Source of the DNA: Corynebacterium tuscaniense
GTDB taxonomy: Bacteria; Actinomycetota; Actinomycetes; Mycobacteriales; Mycobacteriaceae
Assembly (NCBI RefSeq): GCF_008693065.1
Contig: NZ_VXKH01000003.1
Span: 1 to 64,000, forward strand
Reading direction: 5' to 3'
DNA: 64,000 bases
In this document: positions 46,301-56,238 of the stretch, piece by piece
Position numbering within the stretch: position 1 is the stretch's first letter
How the letters are laid out: every line of letters begins with the position of its first letter
Made by a program: the position numbers and the translations under genes
Notes under the pieces: generated by a model
The model's database searches: none
Seen by the model: the letters and a program-made list of their open reading frames with translations, nothing else
Told to the model about the DNA's origin: nothing

Positions 46301-46945
46301 CTACAATGCCCAGTCGACACCGCCCCCGCCCTGTGCGATTAGTGCCTCATTAGCACGGGAAAACGGCCTCGAACCAAAGAAACCACGTCGAGCTGAAAGA
46401 GGTGATGGGTGTGGCGACATAATGCACGGGGTATCCCCCAAGAAGGCCTTGGCCGACTGCGCATCCTTGCCCCATAAAATGGCAACCAATGGCGTTCCAC
46501 GCTGAGCGAGCGCACGAATCGCCACCTCCGTCACCTTTTCCCAGCCCTTACCACGGTGTGAGCCTGGTTCACCCGGTGCAACGGTGAGAACTCGGTTGAG
46601 CAGCATGATCCCTTGGCTTGCCCAGGAGCTCAGGTCGCCGTCGGGGCGGGGCGGGATACCTAAGTCGTCGTAAAGCTCTGCATAGATATTTACTAACGAG
46701 CGCGGTGGCTTGACCCCCGGCTGCGTGGAAAAGCTCAACCCCATCGGGTGCCCCGGCGTCGGGTACGGGTCCTGACCAAGAATGAGCACACGAACATCTT
46801 CGAAAGGGTCCTGAAAAGCCCGCAGAATATCCTTGCCGGCCGGTAAATACGCGGGCTGTGCGCGCAGGAAATCCCCCATCGCATGAATGCGCTCCTCAAC
46901 GCTGGCCAGTGGCTCCTGCCATGAAGGATGAACGGGAAGACTCAT
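46301..46945 (-). CDS. ung: Uracil-DNA glycosylase
   Basis: Removes uracil from DNA at the start of base excision repair. 214 residues with the catalytic water-activating motif [18 protein letters not shown] and the leucine-loop motif [23 protein letters not shown] 46945 overlaps the thiL stop (ATGA); an upstream in-frame start five codons earlier would intrude further into thiL. Confidence 0.96.
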   Translation of the reverse strand: MSLPVHPSWQEPLASVEERIHAMGDFLRAQPAYLPAGKDILRAFQDPFEDVRVLILGQDPYPTPGHPMGLSFSTQPGVKPPRSLVNIYAELYDDLGIPPRPDGDLSSWASQGIMLLNRVLTVAPGEPGSHRGKGWEKVTEVAIRALAQRGTPLVAILWGKDAQSAKAFLGDTPCIMSPHPSPLSARRGFFGSRPFSRANEALIAQGGGGVDWAL

Positions 46946-47946
46946 GAAAAGCTCTCCCATCCGCGTGTGTACTGTGGCGCATTCCCGTCGATGGTCACCG
47001 GGATGCCGAAGGCTGCTGTCGTGACCGAACCGGTCTCACTGCTCGGCTTGTGCACCGTGCCAATGGGGCGGAAACCCACCGGCGCCTCGCCCTGCAACGT
47101 GCCGATCAATGTGTGATCCTCCCCTCCTTCACACACCCACTTCCAAGGATCCACGCCCAGCAACTCACCGGCCTGCACCAACAATTTGTCCGGCGCGATT
47201 GCGTTTGCCCTTAGATCAATCCGAACACCAGAGCGTTGGGCTAACACCCCGACGTCATGCAGCAGCCCATCTGAATTATCCGTCATCGACGTAGCACCGG
47301 CTGAGCGCGCCACCATGCCACACCCCGGAGTGAGCTCCGGCGATTGATAAGCATGCGCGAGTGGCTCCAACTCTTCCGGAATGGTGATGCCAGCCTCCAA
47401 CAACTCCAGGCCCGCCGCGGAGTAACCGATGCGCCCATGGGCTACTACCGTTTGTCCTGCACGCGCTCCAGCCAGTGTCAGGGGTGGTCGATTGCCGCCA
47501 AGAGACCCGATCGCGGTGATCGACATAACCAGATTCTGTCCTGCCGTCACATCCCCGCCCACAAGCTCAGTGCCATACTTATCCAACTCCGCGCCAATAC
47601 CGCGTGCGATCTCTGTCACCGTCGCTGCTGGTGTAGTGCTGGGTGCAGAGAAAGACAGCAACGCGGCCAATGGGCGTGCCCCCATCGCTTCAATATCGGC
47701 GTAGTTCTGCACCACTGCCTTACGCCCCAACAGGAACGGGGTAGTCAGATCCGACCTGAAATGGCGCCCCTCCACGATCATGTCGGTCGTGGCAACCATG
47801 CGGGAATTAGGAGAGGGCGGATGGAGCACAGCCGCATCATCACCATTCACAGCCGAGGGGCTGGCCTCAATAATGGAGCGGATAACAGCGTCCTCCCCGA
47901 TCTCACCCAAGGTGGGACCATCAAGGGGAAAGCCAATGTTGATCAC
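46942..47946 (-). CDS. thiL: Thiamine-monophosphate kinase
   Basis: Phosphorylates TMP to the cofactor thiamine diphosphate. About 334 residues of the PurM/ThiL fold: [20 protein letters not shown] (metal-binding), [38 protein letters not shown] use GTG 47946 (GAAAGG upstream, [17 protein letters not shown]); the ATG at 47967 would add seven residues and has no SD. First gene of the leftward thiL-ung-DAK2-recG-rsmD-coaD series. No TPP riboswitch seen upstream. Confidence 0.92.
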   Translation of the reverse strand: MINIGFPLDGPTLGEIGEDAVIRSIIEASPSAVNGDDAAVLHPPSPNSRMVATTDMIVEGRHFRSDLTTPFLLGRKAVVQNYADIEAMGARPLAALLSFSAPSTTPAATVTEIARGIGAELDKYGTELVGGDVTAGQNLVMSITAIGSLGGNRPPLTLAGARAGQTVVAHGRIGYSAAGLELLEAGITIPEELEPLAHAYQSPELTPGCGMVARSAGATSMTDNSDGLLHDVGVLAQRSGVRIDLRANAIAPDKLLVQAGELLGVDPWKWVCEGGEDHTLIGTLQGEAPVGFRPIGTVHKPSSETGSVTTAAFGIPVTIDGNAPQYTRGWESFS

Positions 47947-48073
47947 AAAACATCCAGCCTTTCGCATGGGAAACAGACATTGGAAACGAAGACAATCAGG
48001 TCACAGGGTAAACGACCGCAGGCCACAACACCGCGGCCGGGGTAGCTTCATGGGTTCTGCACCTGCAGCCAGA

Positions 48074-48087
48074 TAGACTGTGCGGGT
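48074..48087 (+). promoter_or_regulatory. -10 box of the leaderless DUF3515 gene
   Basis: TAGACT (48074-48079) ends eight bases before ATG 48088; no SD. Confidence 0.5.
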
Positions 48088-49074
48088 ATGAGCACGGCGA
48101 GTACACACACAGAATCCTCCACCAGCGCACCCATTAACCGCACGTTGGTGTACATCACCCTCGGTCTTGCGCTGCTATTGGTGGTCGGCGTCCTCGCTGG
48201 ATCCAAATTTGTTTTGGACCGCACCGCCCACCAGCCAGTTGTTCTCTCACCACTCCCAGCACCCCTCGCAGAGTCCCCTGAATGTGCCGCTGTGGTTGAA
48301 CAGCTGCCTGAGAAACTTGCCGGCCACAAGCGCACACCGCTAGCTGATCCGGCACCGGCCGGTGCAGCTGTGTGGCAGTCCTCCTCTACTGAGCGCATTA
48401 CGCTCCGCTGTGGTGTGGATATGCCTCTGCAATACACAGAACTCAGCCCCACATTCACCGCAGCAGGCGCAAAATGGGTAAAGGTGGGCGACCCGTCCGG
48501 CACTGGCCTTGCCACCTGGTTCACCGTCGACCGCACCCCCGTTTTGGCGGTGACGGCTGATAACGCAGCTCTTGGTCGTCACGATAACCCGGTAGAAGGG
48601 TTGAACCTCGCAGCAGCTGAAGGCGCCGCCCCTGAACCGGCACGGGCACCATTAGCCACATTGGAGGACGCCCAGGATTATTCCGCGCGCGCCTGCAGTG
48701 AATTCATTGCCGCCTTGCCAAAAGGGTTGGCGGAAGGTTACACCCCCATCGATTTCAGTGGCGTTGAAGGCCTCGCCAAAGACCGCACCCAGGTGTGGGC
48801 TGGCGATGGCCTTGAACCCATCGTTGTTCGCTGCGGGGTAAAGCAGCCGGCTAGCTACACGCCGGGCACAGTGCTTACTCAGGTCAATGAGATCCCGTGG
48901 TTTGAAGATGAGGCCGCCGCCGAAGGGCCGGAAACCTCCGGTGGCCTGGCCACGACCCTCTACGCACTTGGCCGTGAAGCAAATATCGCTTTGTCACTGC
49001 CCGCCGGTCTTGGGGATGAAGCCTTGAACACAGTCTCGGGTGTTATTTCCTCGACCGTTCCAGAGCGGAACTAA
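48088..49074 (+). CDS. Membrane-anchored protein with two DUF3515 units
   Basis: 328 residues: one N-terminal membrane anchor (about 19-41), then two related extracytoplasmic units. Unit 1 contains ECAAVVEQLPEKLAGHKR and LRCGVDMPLQY; unit 2 contains ACSEFIAALPKGLAEGY and VVRCGVKQPASY. The paired cysteines suggest one disulfide per unit. Usual DUF3515 proteins of actinobacteria have one unit, so this looks like an internal duplication. Function unknown. Convergent with ddl and overlapping it by 32 bases. Confidence 0.8.
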   Translation: MSTASTHTESSTSAPINRTLVYITLGLALLLVVGVLAGSKFVLDRTAHQPVVLSPLPAPLAESPECAAVVEQLPEKLAGHKRTPLADPAPAGAAVWQSSSTERITLRCGVDMPLQYTELSPTFTAAGAKWVKVGDPSGTGLATWFTVDRTPVLAVTADNAALGRHDNPVEGLNLAAAEGAAPEPARAPLATLEDAQDYSARACSEFIAALPKGLAEGYTPIDFSGVEGLAKDRTQVWAGDGLEPIVVRCGVKQPASYTPGTVLTQVNEIPWFEDEAAAEGPETSGGLATTLYALGREANIALSLPAGLGDEALNTVSGVISSTVPERN

Positions 49075-50107
49075 TCAAGGTATTCAACAGCTCACTGTAG
49101 CTCATTCCCGCAGCTTGAAAAACCTGCGGGAACATCGAGATTGAGGTGAAACCAGGCATGGTGTTCACCTCGTTGAGCATCGGGCCATCCTCGGTGACAA
49201 AGAAATCCACGCGTGCAAGCCCGCGGCAATCCAAAGCCTTAAATGTTTGAATAGCCAGTTCCGCGAGTTGCTGGTTCAGGTCCTCGTCATAGCCCGCCGG
49301 GATGGTTGCGGTGACCACGTTGTCAAGGTACTTGGTTTCAAAGCCGTAAAAACCCTCATCCGAGTCTGCGGTGCCGTTCAACTTCGCCGGAGGTGAGGCC
49401 ACCAACTCGCCACTGGCAAGCTCAATCACGCCGACTTCAACTTCGTCACCGACGAGCTCAGCTTCAACAATCACCTTCGTGTCATAGAGCTGTGCCATAC
49501 GCACCGCATCCGCGAGATCATCCCAGTCGGAGACCTTGGTAATGCCTATCGACGATCCCCCTCGCGCCGGCTTCACAAACACCGGCAAACCGAGGTAGTC
49601 CCGTTCCTTCTGACCAATCGAATCAACCCCCATGCCGTCATGGAGGATGACTTCTCGGGTGACAGGAATCCCAGCAGCCCGAGTAATCGCCTTGGTGAAC
49701 TCCTTGTCCATCGAGCACGCCGAGGACAAAACACCGGTGCCCACATAGGGCACACCAGCCATCTCAAGCAGCCCCTGGATCGTCCCATCTTCACCGTAGG
49801 TGCCGTGGAGCACGGGGAAAGCTACATCAACGGTGGCTAGAACCTCACCGGTTTTCACGTCATAAAATTCCCCGCGACGCTTCGGGTTAACAGATAGTGC
49901 GATCTCACGGCCTTCCGTGACAGAGGGCAGCTTGGAGTCCCCTACTGGATCTGTGGTCCCCTGCACCCACACTCCGTCTTGGGTGATACCTACCGGGAAA
50001 ATATCAAAAGTGTCCTGTGGCAGTTCAGCCATGATGGCACCTGCGGAGATGCAGGAGATGGAATGTTCAGACGACATTCCTCCGTAAACAACGGCTAGTG
50101 TGATCAT
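49043..50107 (-). CDS. ddl: D-alanine--D-alanine ligase
   Basis: ATP-grasp enzyme making D-Ala-D-Ala for peptidoglycan. 354 residues: N-terminal VVYGGMSSEHSISCIS, ATP-grasp core (FVKPARGGSSIGITKV) and metal-binding FFVTEDGPMLNEVNTMPGFTSISMFP. The YxxL-type ligases are D-Ala-specific; the active-site details fit Ddl. It follows gpsA by 22 bases in an operon common in actinobacteria. Confidence 0.96.
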   Translation of the reverse strand: MITLAVVYGGMSSEHSISCISAGAIMAELPQDTFDIFPVGITQDGVWVQGTTDPVGDSKLPSVTEGREIALSVNPKRRGEFYDVKTGEVLATVDVAFPVLHGTYGEDGTIQGLLEMAGVPYVGTGVLSSACSMDKEFTKAITRAAGIPVTREVILHDGMGVDSIGQKERDYLGLPVFVKPARGGSSIGITKVSDWDDLADAVRMAQLYDTKVIVEAELVGDEVEVGVIELASGELVASPPAKLNGTADSDEGFYGFETKYLDNVVTATIPAGYDEDLNQQLAELAIQTFKALDCRGLARVDFFVTEDGPMLNEVNTMPGFTSISMFPQVFQAAGMSYSELLNTLISSALERSRK

Positions 50108-50129
50108 GGTTCACCACACTACTTGGGTA

Positions 50130-51128
50130 CTACTCCGACTTTTTGGATCGACCCATGAGTGCCACAACCATTTCATCAACTTTCATGGCTCCGTGGCATA
50201 CCGCATGAACCGCGGCTGTAAGTGGCATCTCTACCCCATTTGCCTCAGCCAGCTGATGCACGCTGGCAGAACTAGTCACGCCCTCAGCCACCTGACCATT
50301 AGTGGCCTTCCGGGCCTCTGCCATCGACATTCCCTGCCCCAAACGCTGCCCGAACGTTCTGTTGCGCGACAACGTCGAACTACACGTAGCCACCAAGTCA
50401 CCGATACCCGCCAGGCCGGCAAAGGTCTTCTGATCAGCGCCCAATTGCACGCCTAGGCGTGTGATCTCCGCTAGGCCACGGGTAATCAACGTTGCCTGAG
50501 TGTTCTCCCCTAAGCCCTTGCCGGCAGCCATACCGCAGGCCAGAGCAATCACGTTCTTGCACGCGCCACCAATCTCACAGCCCACGACATCGGTGTTGGT
50601 GTAGGGGCGTAAATAGTTTGTGGCACATGCAGCTTGAATCAGTTTGGCGCGATTCAAATCAGTGCACGCAATCACAGTGGCTGCTGGTTGTTCTTCTGCC
50701 ACCTCACGGGCCAAGTTAGGTCCCGATAGGACAGCGATGCGGTCTTCCGCCACACCCGTCACGTCCGCAATAACCTCAGTCATGCGTTTAAACGTGCCTG
50801 TTTCAATACCTTTTGAGATAGACACCAGGGTGGAATCTGACGGCAAGTGCGGTGCCCACTCCGCTAAGTTGGCACGCATCGTCTGACTGGGCACTGCAGG
50901 CACAACAATTTGTGCTGACTCTAAAGCCGCAATTGCATCAGCTGTTGCCTCAATGCCAGCAGGCAAGTTAATCCCAGGAAGGTAATCAGCATTCACTCGA
51001 GTTTCAGCAATAGTCTGAGCAAGCTCCGGCCGACGTGCCCACAGGGCCACCTGATTGCCTGCATCCGCAAAAGCCTTTGCTAAAGCCGTTCCCCAAGATC
51101 CAGCGCCTAAAACGGCCACCTTGACCAT
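50130..51128 (-). CDS. gpsA: Glycerol-3-phosphate dehydrogenase (NAD(P)+)
   Basis: Reduces dihydroxyacetone phosphate to sn-glycerol-3-phosphate for phospholipids. 332 residues; NAD-binding [21 protein letters not shown] at the N-terminus and [17 protein letters not shown] plus [20 protein letters not shown] in the catalytic domain. ATG 51128 (GAAGGG upstream) rather than an in-frame start 21 codons earlier. gpsA-ddl form an operon. Confidence 0.96.
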   Translation of the reverse strand: MVKVAVLGAGSWGTALAKAFADAGNQVALWARRPELAQTIAETRVNADYLPGINLPAGIEATADAIAALESAQIVVPAVPSQTMRANLAEWAPHLPSDSTLVSISKGIETGTFKRMTEVIADVTGVAEDRIAVLSGPNLAREVAEEQPAATVIACTDLNRAKLIQAACATNYLRPYTNTDVVGCEIGGACKNVIALACGMAAGKGLGENTQATLITRGLAEITRLGVQLGADQKTFAGLAGIGDLVATCSSTLSRNRTFGQRLGQGMSMAEARKATNGQVAEGVTSSASVHQLAEANGVEMPLTAAVHAVCHGAMKVDEMVVALMGRSKKSE

Positions 51129-51145
51129 GTGCGTGCCCTTCCCTT

Positions 51146-51156
51146 CGTCGATAAGC
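51146..51156 (-). repeat. GCTTATCGACG motif, copy 7
   Basis: Intergenic, 18 bases upstream of the gpsA start codon, on the gpsA strand. Confidence 0.8.
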
Positions 51157-51277
51157 ATGCGCTTTATTAAAAGCATTCCCCAACAAACCATTCAGCCGAG
51201 TACGTCACAGTGTATAAGGACGCGCGAGCGAGCGGGTTCCGTGCACGGAAGCACGCGATGCGGAACAATGGGTTTCC

Positions 51278-52297
51278 ATGGGCAAGCACTCACAACCAAA
51301 CTCAAAGTTGCACGAACATGATAAAGATGTGCAGGGCGAAATGTTCCTCACAGGACGCCACCAAGAAATCCCCCGTCATCCACATGAAGAGTTTGCAAAG
51401 ACCACCCTCGCCGCAGGAGCCGTGCTGTGGCGCGGTGATATTCAAGACATTGACAGCATTGAAGTCGCCTGCATCCACCGCCCGCGGTATGACGATTGGT
51501 CGCTAGCCAAAGGCAAGGTCGATCCGGGCGAGTCTCTCATTGCAACAGCCGTGCGCGAAATTCGTGAGGAAACCGGCTACCACATCAACCTTGGAAAGCT
51601 ACTGGGTAAAACCGTCTACCCCATCAAAGACGCAACCAAGGTTGTGTACTACTGGACGGGCAAAGTCATCGGCGGTGAATTCGAACCGAACGATGAAGTC
51701 GATGAGATTCGCTGGTTACCTATCGATGAAGCGAAAGAGCTCATGTCCTACGACCTCGACCGACAGGTCCTAGCCAAGGCAGAGAAGCGGTTTCGCCTGC
51801 CCTCGACGAGCCGGATTCTCTATGTCCGCCACGCTCGCGCGCATGACCGCAAGAAATGGGCCGGCGATGACAACCTTCGGCCCTTGGACAAGAAAGGGCG
51901 CCGCCAGTCAGAGATGCTTGTGCCCCTGCTAGCACCATTCGCACCAGATCGGATCTACTCGGCGCTGCCGGATCGCTGCCAAGCAACAGCAGCACCGCTT
52001 GCGGACGAATTGAAGGTGCCCATCGACGTCGACGTCCGCTTCGGCGATGAAGCCTGGATCAACAACATGGTGGACTCCCAAAAAGCCTTCATGGATGTGG
52101 TGAACGAAGGTGGCACGAGCGTCATCGTGGGCCAGGGTCTCATCATCCCGAACATGCTCGCATGGTTGGCAGCTAATGGCCGCTTGCCAATCGACGGGGA
52201 AATCAAGTCCAAAAAGGGCTCCGTCTGGGTGCTCACCTTCAACGAAGGCCAGCTCATCGGGGCAGACTACATGCCCACCGCGCTGCCTGTGCGTTAA
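51278..52297 (+). CDS. mutT1: NUDIX hydrolase fused to histidine phosphatase (MutT1-like)
   Basis: 339 residues. N-terminal NUDIX domain with the complete box GKVDPGESLIATAVREIREETGY (Gx5Ex7REUxEExGU; split by six in the family) and C-terminal histidine-phosphatase domain beginning ILYVRHARAHDRKKW (catalytic RH). Mycobacterial MutT1 of this build converts 8-oxo-(d)GTP and diadenosine polyphosphates to monophosphates. Start is uncertain: ATG 51278 or an ATG 21 codons downstream (MFLTGRHQEI). Divergent from gpsA. Confidence 0.88.
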   Translation: MGKHSQPNSKLHEHDKDVQGEMFLTGRHQEIPRHPHEEFAKTTLAAGAVLWRGDIQDIDSIEVACIHRPRYDDWSLAKGKVDPGESLIATAVREIREETGYHINLGKLLGKTVYPIKDATKVVYYWTGKVIGGEFEPNDEVDEIRWLPIDEAKELMSYDLDRQVLAKAEKRFRLPSTSRILYVRHARAHDRKKWAGDDNLRPLDKKGRRQSEMLVPLLAPFAPDRIYSALPDRCQATAAPLADELKVPIDVDVRFGDEAWINNMVDSQKAFMDVVNEGGTSVIVGQGLIIPNMLAWLAANGRLPIDGEIKSKKGSVWVLTFNEGQLIGADYMPTALPVR

Positions 52298-52322
52298 GCA
52301 GCGCGGTGGGCAGCGGTGACTC

Positions 52323-52913
52323 TTAGGTGATCGACGGCTTGTATGCTGGGCGGTGCTCCTCAAAGTCCTCAATGGCACCCTCATCGCGCATGGTTAGACC
52401 AATATCGTCCAGGCCTTCCATGAGGCGCCAGCGGATGTAATCATCGATTTCAAACGTGAAGGTATTCTCCCCCACGGTGACCGTGCGGTCTTCCAAAGAA
52501 ACGGTCACCTCGGTGCCAGGGTTTTGCTCGAGGATCTTCCAGATCAGCTCAATATCGGACTCCGTCATTTGGCCGGCCAAGAGCCCTGCCTTCGACGTGT
52601 TGCCGCGGAAGATGTCCGCGAAGCGTGGGCTAAACACAGCCTTGAATCCATAATCCATAAGTGCCCACACGGCGTGCTCACGCGACGAGCCCGTACCAAA
52701 ATCCGGGCCAGCGAACAGGACCGAACCGTTTTTGAACGCCTCCTGGTTCAGCACAAAATCCGGCTCGCCTTGACGCCAGTTTGAAAACAAGCCGTCCTCA
52801 AAACCCGTGCGTGACACACGCTTCAAATACACGGCCGGAATGATCTGGTCCGTGTCTACGTTCGAGCGGGTCAGCGGGACGCCAATGCCAGTGTGAGTGG
52901 TGAACTTCTCCAT
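52323..52913 (-). CDS. leuD: 3-isopropylmalate dehydratase, small subunit
   Basis: With LeuC isomerises 2- to 3-isopropylmalate in leucine synthesis. 196 residues with [32 protein letters not shown] at the N-terminus (given in two parts in the family) and the swivelling-domain motif [17 protein letters not shown] 52913 follows AAGGAG by nine bases. It is 13 bases behind leuC. Confidence 0.97.
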   Translation of the reverse strand: MEKFTTHTGIGVPLTRSNVDTDQIIPAVYLKRVSRTGFEDGLFSNWRQGEPDFVLNQEAFKNGSVLFAGPDFGTGSSREHAVWALMDYGFKAVFSPRFADIFRGNTSKAGLLAGQMTESDIELIWKILEQNPGTEVTVSLEDRTVTVGENTFTFEIDDYIRWRLMEGLDDIGLTMRDEGAIEDFEEHRPAYKPSIT

Positions 52914-52926
52914 GGTGGTGTACTCC

Positions 52927-54348
52927 TTACAGATCAGCGGGGCTGGACAGATGGCCAGTAATAGCGGTGGCTGCAGCAACCAGCGGGGAAACCAGGTGAG
53001 TGCGGCCGCCGGGGCCTTGACGCCCTTCGAAGTTACGGTTAGACGTAGAAGCGGAACGCTCGCCAGGCTTGAGCTGATCCGGGTTCATGCCCAAACACAT
53101 GGAGCAGCCGGCGGTGCGCCAATCAGCACCGAATTCCGTGAAGATCTTGTCCAGGCCCTCTTCTTCCGCCTGCTGCTTCACCATTGCAGAGGACGGCACA
53201 ACCATCATGCGGGTCTCTGGGTGAATCTTCTTCCCTTTGAGAATCTCGGCTGCGGCACGCAGGTCCTCAATACGAGCGTTCGTGCAGGATCCCAAGAAGA
53301 CAGTGTCGATCTTGATGTCGCGCAACGGTGTGCCCGGCTCAAGGTCCATGTACTTGAGGGCTTTCTCAGCGGCTGCCTTCAACGTGTCATCGCCGAAGGA
53401 CTCTGGGTCCGGGACAAACTCAGCCAGCGGCAAACCCTGGCCCGGGTTCGTGCCCCAGGTGACAAACGGAGTCAGTGCCGAACCGTCGATTTCCACGACG
53501 GTATCGAACTCCGCACCCTCGTCTGTTGGCAAGGTCTTCCAGTAGGCCACGGCCTCATCCCAGTCCTTGCCCTTCGGCGCAAACTCTCGCCCCTTGACGT
53601 ATTCAAAGGTCTTCTCATCCGGTGCGACCATGCCTGCACGCGCGCCACCCTCGATGGACATGTTGCAGATGGTCATGCGGGCTTCCATCGACAGCTTCTC
53701 AATCGCTTCGCCGCGGTACTCAATGATGTGGCCGGCACCGCCGTTCGTGCCAATCTTAGCGATGATGGCCAGGATCAAGTCCTTCGCCGTCACGCCCGGC
53801 TGCAGCTCTCCGGAAACCTCAATGGCCATTGTCTTGAACGGCTTGAGGGGAAGCGTTTGCGTTGCCATCACGTGCTCGACCTCAGAGGTACCAATGCCCA
53901 TGCCGATGGAACCAAAGGCGCCGTGAGTGGACGTGTGCGAGTCACCGCACACGATGGTCATGCCGGGCTGGGTAATGCCCAGCTGCGGACCGACGGTATG
54001 CACGATGCCCTGCTTAATGTCGCCCATGGAGTGCAAGCGAACGCCGAACTCCTCGCAGTTCTTGCGCAGAGTGGACACCTGGGTGCGGGAGGTCAGCTCC
54101 TCAATCTCCAGCAGGTTACCGGACTTGATGCCAACGGTAGGCACGTTGTGATCCTCAGTAGCCAGGTGCTGCTCGGGGCGACGGATCTTACGGCCGTTCA
54201 TCCGCAATCCGTCGAAAGCCTGCGGGGAGGTCACTTCGTGCAGAAGCTGGAAATCAATGTAGATCAAGTCCGGGTCCCCATTCTCACCCTTCTTGACCAC
54301 GTGGTCGCGCCAGACTTTCTCAGCCAGTGTCAACGGTTTATTAACCAT
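52927..54348 (-). CDS. leuC: 3-isopropylmalate dehydratase, large subunit
   Basis: Catalytic [4Fe-4S] subunit, 473 residues of the aconitase family. Substrate-loop [14 protein letters not shown], cluster cysteines in [12 protein letters not shown] and CSMCLGMN, and the C-terminal [15 protein letters not shown] 54348 follows AAGGAGG by five or six bases; TATACT at 54410-54405 on the minus strand is a likely -10 box, giving a leader of about 50 bases. Repression by the divergent LtbR is known in C. glutamicum. Confidence 0.97.
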   Translation of the reverse strand: MVNKPLTLAEKVWRDHVVKKGENGDPDLIYIDFQLLHEVTSPQAFDGLRMNGRKIRRPEQHLATEDHNVPTVGIKSGNLLEIEELTSRTQVSTLRKNCEEFGVRLHSMGDIKQGIVHTVGPQLGITQPGMTIVCGDSHTSTHGAFGSIGMGIGTSEVEHVMATQTLPLKPFKTMAIEVSGELQPGVTAKDLILAIIAKIGTNGGAGHIIEYRGEAIEKLSMEARMTICNMSIEGGARAGMVAPDEKTFEYVKGREFAPKGKDWDEAVAYWKTLPTDEGAEFDTVVEIDGSALTPFVTWGTNPGQGLPLAEFVPDPESFGDDTLKAAAEKALKYMDLEPGTPLRDIKIDTVFLGSCTNARIEDLRAAAEILKGKKIHPETRMMVVPSSAMVKQQAEEEGLDKIFTEFGADWRTAGCSMCLGMNPDQLKPGERSASTSNRNFEGRQGPGGRTHLVSPLVAAATAITGHLSSPADL

Positions 54349-54410
54349 TGTCGCCTCCTTGCAGCTTCCCATCCCATGGGACTCAGATTTCCATTCGATG
54401 AGACAGTATA
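54349..54410 (-). promoter_or_regulatory. leuCD promoter and leader
   Basis: TATACT (54410-54405, minus strand) with a poor -35, a leader of about 50 bases and AAGGAGG. The leader has no run of Leu codons, so no attenuator is evident. Confidence 0.5.
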
Positions 54411-54427
54411 GACCATCTCTTGGCTCA

Positions 54428-54438
54428 GCTTATCGACG
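54428..54438 (+). repeat. GCTTATCGACG motif, copy 8
   Basis: Intergenic, between leuC and ltbR. Confidence 0.8.
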
Positions 54439-54491
54439 CCTCCCCCCCCGGCCTTTCACATTCCCCCTTCCCGCTTCCCCGCAAGGATGCC

Positions 54492-54528
54492 TCTCACATA
54501 GTGGACTGCTACGATCCACTATGTGAGA
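54492..54528. promoter_or_regulatory. 14-bp inverted repeat over the ltbR promoter and start
   Basis: TCTCACATAGTGGA (54492-54505) and TCCACTATGTGAGA (54515-54528) are perfect inverted arms nine bases apart. The -10 box TACGAT (54510-54515) lies in the centre and GTG 54523 in the right arm: a strong autoregulatory operator candidate. Confidence 0.75.
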
Positions 54529-55230
54529 AAGACCGATAAGAAGACAGAGGTTCCCGAGGGCCCTTCCGGCATCAAGGTCCTCGACCGCTCTGTGAGCATC
54601 ATCGAGGCGATCGCTAACGGCGATAAAACACTGTCTCAGCTAAGCGATGTCACCGGCTTACCCCGCGCTACCACCCACCGCCTGGCCACCGCACTGGAAG
54701 TGCACCACATCCTCATCCGCACGGAAGCAGGGGCCTGGACCATCGGGCCAGCACTCTCCCGCTATGCCGCATCCGCGCCATCCGCAGTAATTGAAGCAGC
54801 CAAGCCCATCATGGGCGCATTGGTACGTACCACCGGTGAGTCCGTCCAGCTCTATGAACTCACCGGCAATACCCGCACCTGCGTGGCCGCTGTGGAACCA
54901 CCCAGCGGTTTGACCAATACCGTGCCGGTTGGATCCCAACTTCCCTTGGATCGCGGTTCTGCTGCCCGCGTTTTTGCCGCCTACGAGCACATCACTGCAC
55001 CGTTTAGCAAGGATGAGCTCGGCCGCGTGCGTAAAACTCGCCTTGCGGAATCCGTCAACGAGCGCGAAGTTGGCCTGTCTAGCGTGTCCACACCCATCCA
55101 TGACGCCGCAGGCCGCCTCCTTGCTGTCCTATCCATCTCCGGCCCAGCAGAGCGTCTCAAACCCTCCCCTGCCAACACATGGGGCAAGCAGCTGCTCAAA
55201 GCTGCCGATCAGCTGATGTCAGAAATCTAA
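54523..55230 (+). CDS. ltbR: IclR family regulator LtbR
   Basis: Repressor of leucine and tryptophan synthesis genes in C. glutamicum. 235 residues: winged HTH (about 20-80; TLSQLSDVTGLPRATTHRLATAL) and IclR effector domain (90-230). Assignment rests on IclR sequence and the divergent position next to leuCD, which is the LtbR arrangement. GTG 54523 is a leaderless start (TACGAT, seven bases). A PcaR-like role is the alternative since a PcaC-like gene follows 23 bases downstream. Confidence 0.85.
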   Translation: MRKTDKKTEVPEGPSGIKVLDRSVSIIEAIANGDKTLSQLSDVTGLPRATTHRLATALEVHHILIRTEAGAWTIGPALSRYAASAPSAVIEAAKPIMGALVRTTGESVQLYELTGNTRTCVAAVEPPSGLTNTVPVGSQLPLDRGSAARVFAAYEHITAPFSKDELGRVRKTRLAESVNEREVGLSSVSTPIHDAAGRLLAVLSISGPAERLKPSPANTWGKQLLKAADQLMSEI

Positions 55231-55253
55231 CTCACCTTGTGGAGATTAAAAAC

Positions 55254-55649
55254 ATGACTGAAAAAGACAACCGCTACGACGCCGGCATTGTAATCCGCCG
55301 CGCCGTGATGGGTGACGAGTTCGTCGATGCTGCCCTTGCGCGCAACGCCGGCAAAGACGGCGAACCACTGCAAAACCACATCACCGCTACCGTGTGGGGC
55401 TCCGTGTGGACCCGGCCAGGCCTGAGCCACCGCGACCGCAGTCTCCTCAACATTGGCATGCTCGTTGCACTCCGCGCGACCGAGGAACTGCGCGGTCACA
55501 TCCGCGGTGGCCTGGCCAACGGCCTCACCCGCGAGGAGATCACCGAAGCCATCATTCATTCCTCCGGCTACTGCGGCGCACCCGCAGCGCTTTCCGCCAT
55601 GAAGGTGGCCCAGGAAGTGCTCGAAGCCGAACTCGGCCCCCGGTGCTGA
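55254..55649 (+). CDS. Carboxymuconolactone decarboxylase family (PcaC-like)
   Basis: 131 residues with the CMD fold. NHITATVWGSVWTRPGLSHRDRSLLNIGMLVAL and ELRGHIRGGLANGLTREEITEAIIHSSGYCGAPAAL follow PcaC (gamma-carboxymuconolactone decarboxylase of the protocatechuate route) more than AhpD, since only a single Cys is present in the SGYCG segment. GGAG ten bases before ATG 55254. No other aromatic-degradation gene is in the window, so the reaction is uncertain. Probably co-transcribed with ltbR. Confidence 0.85.
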   Translation: MTEKDNRYDAGIVIRRAVMGDEFVDAALARNAGKDGEPLQNHITATVWGSVWTRPGLSHRDRSLLNIGMLVALRATEELRGHIRGGLANGLTREEITEAIIHSSGYCGAPAALSAMKVAQEVLEAELGPRC

Positions 55650-55699
55650 CTCACCTTCGATCCCACATCCAACCAGTGCGAAGCTGCTAGTCTGAACCC

Positions 55700-56149
55700 G
55701 TGAGCAAGAAGAAACTGGAATACAAAGCCGAATGGAATAATTTTCAACTGATCGCTTTTTTGCTCTTGCTTTTCACGATACTGCTGCTGCTCATCCACTG
55801 GGCGCTAGTTGGAATTTGGGGAAAACCCTGGAAAGAATCATTAGCAGTAATTTTTTCTTATCGGGGCGCAATACCTGCAGCTGCCGCCGCAATTGTCACC
55901 CTCGGCATCGCCACGAAATCATTAACTCAAAAGTCCAACTCAGATGATCGGTCTGCCTACTACGAGCGCGTCAGGTGGGCAATAGAAATGACTCTTGCCG
56001 AAGACCCGGCGCAGCAGAACGCGGGCTGGCATTTTCTCACTCCTATGCTGGAGTCAGGACTCAAATCATCAGAAGATATTGGGTTCGCGCTCGCTATTCT
56101 TGAATACGATAAGAAGTTCAATCCCACGAATATCTCTACACCGCGATAG
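55700..56149 (+). CDS. Small membrane protein, unrecognised
   Basis: 149 residues with two N-terminal membrane helices (about 16-37 and 53-70) and a soluble Ser/Glu-rich helical C-terminal half (SAYYERVRWAIEMTLAED). GTG start; TAGTCT ends six bases upstream, so leaderless. Base composition is lower in GC than the neighbours, which suggests recent arrival. Family unknown to me. Confidence 0.65.
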   Translation: MSKKKLEYKAEWNNFQLIAFLLLLFTILLLLIHWALVGIWGKPWKESLAVIFSYRGAIPAAAAAIVTLGIATKSLTQKSNSDDRSAYYERVRWAIEMTLAEDPAQQNAGWHFLTPMLESGLKSSEDIGFALAILEYDKKFNPTNISTPR

Positions 56150-56169
56150 CCCCACAGCCGAAATTCTGT

Positions 56170-56198
56170 TTATCCTCATCCACGTTGGATAGTATTAT
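56170..56198 (+). promoter_or_regulatory. Promoter of the 60-residue protein gene
   Basis: TTATCC (56170-56175), 17-base spacer, TATTAT (56193-56198), 40 bases before ATG 56239. Confidence 0.55.
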
Positions 56199-56238
56199 GA
56201 CGTGAAAAGGCGCGATTTAAGAAGAAGGGAGTCCGCTA

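Noticed and set aside
54349-54405. Leucine leader peptide or T-box before leuCD
   Set aside because: Only a three-codon frame and no leucine codon run or T-box sequence is present.
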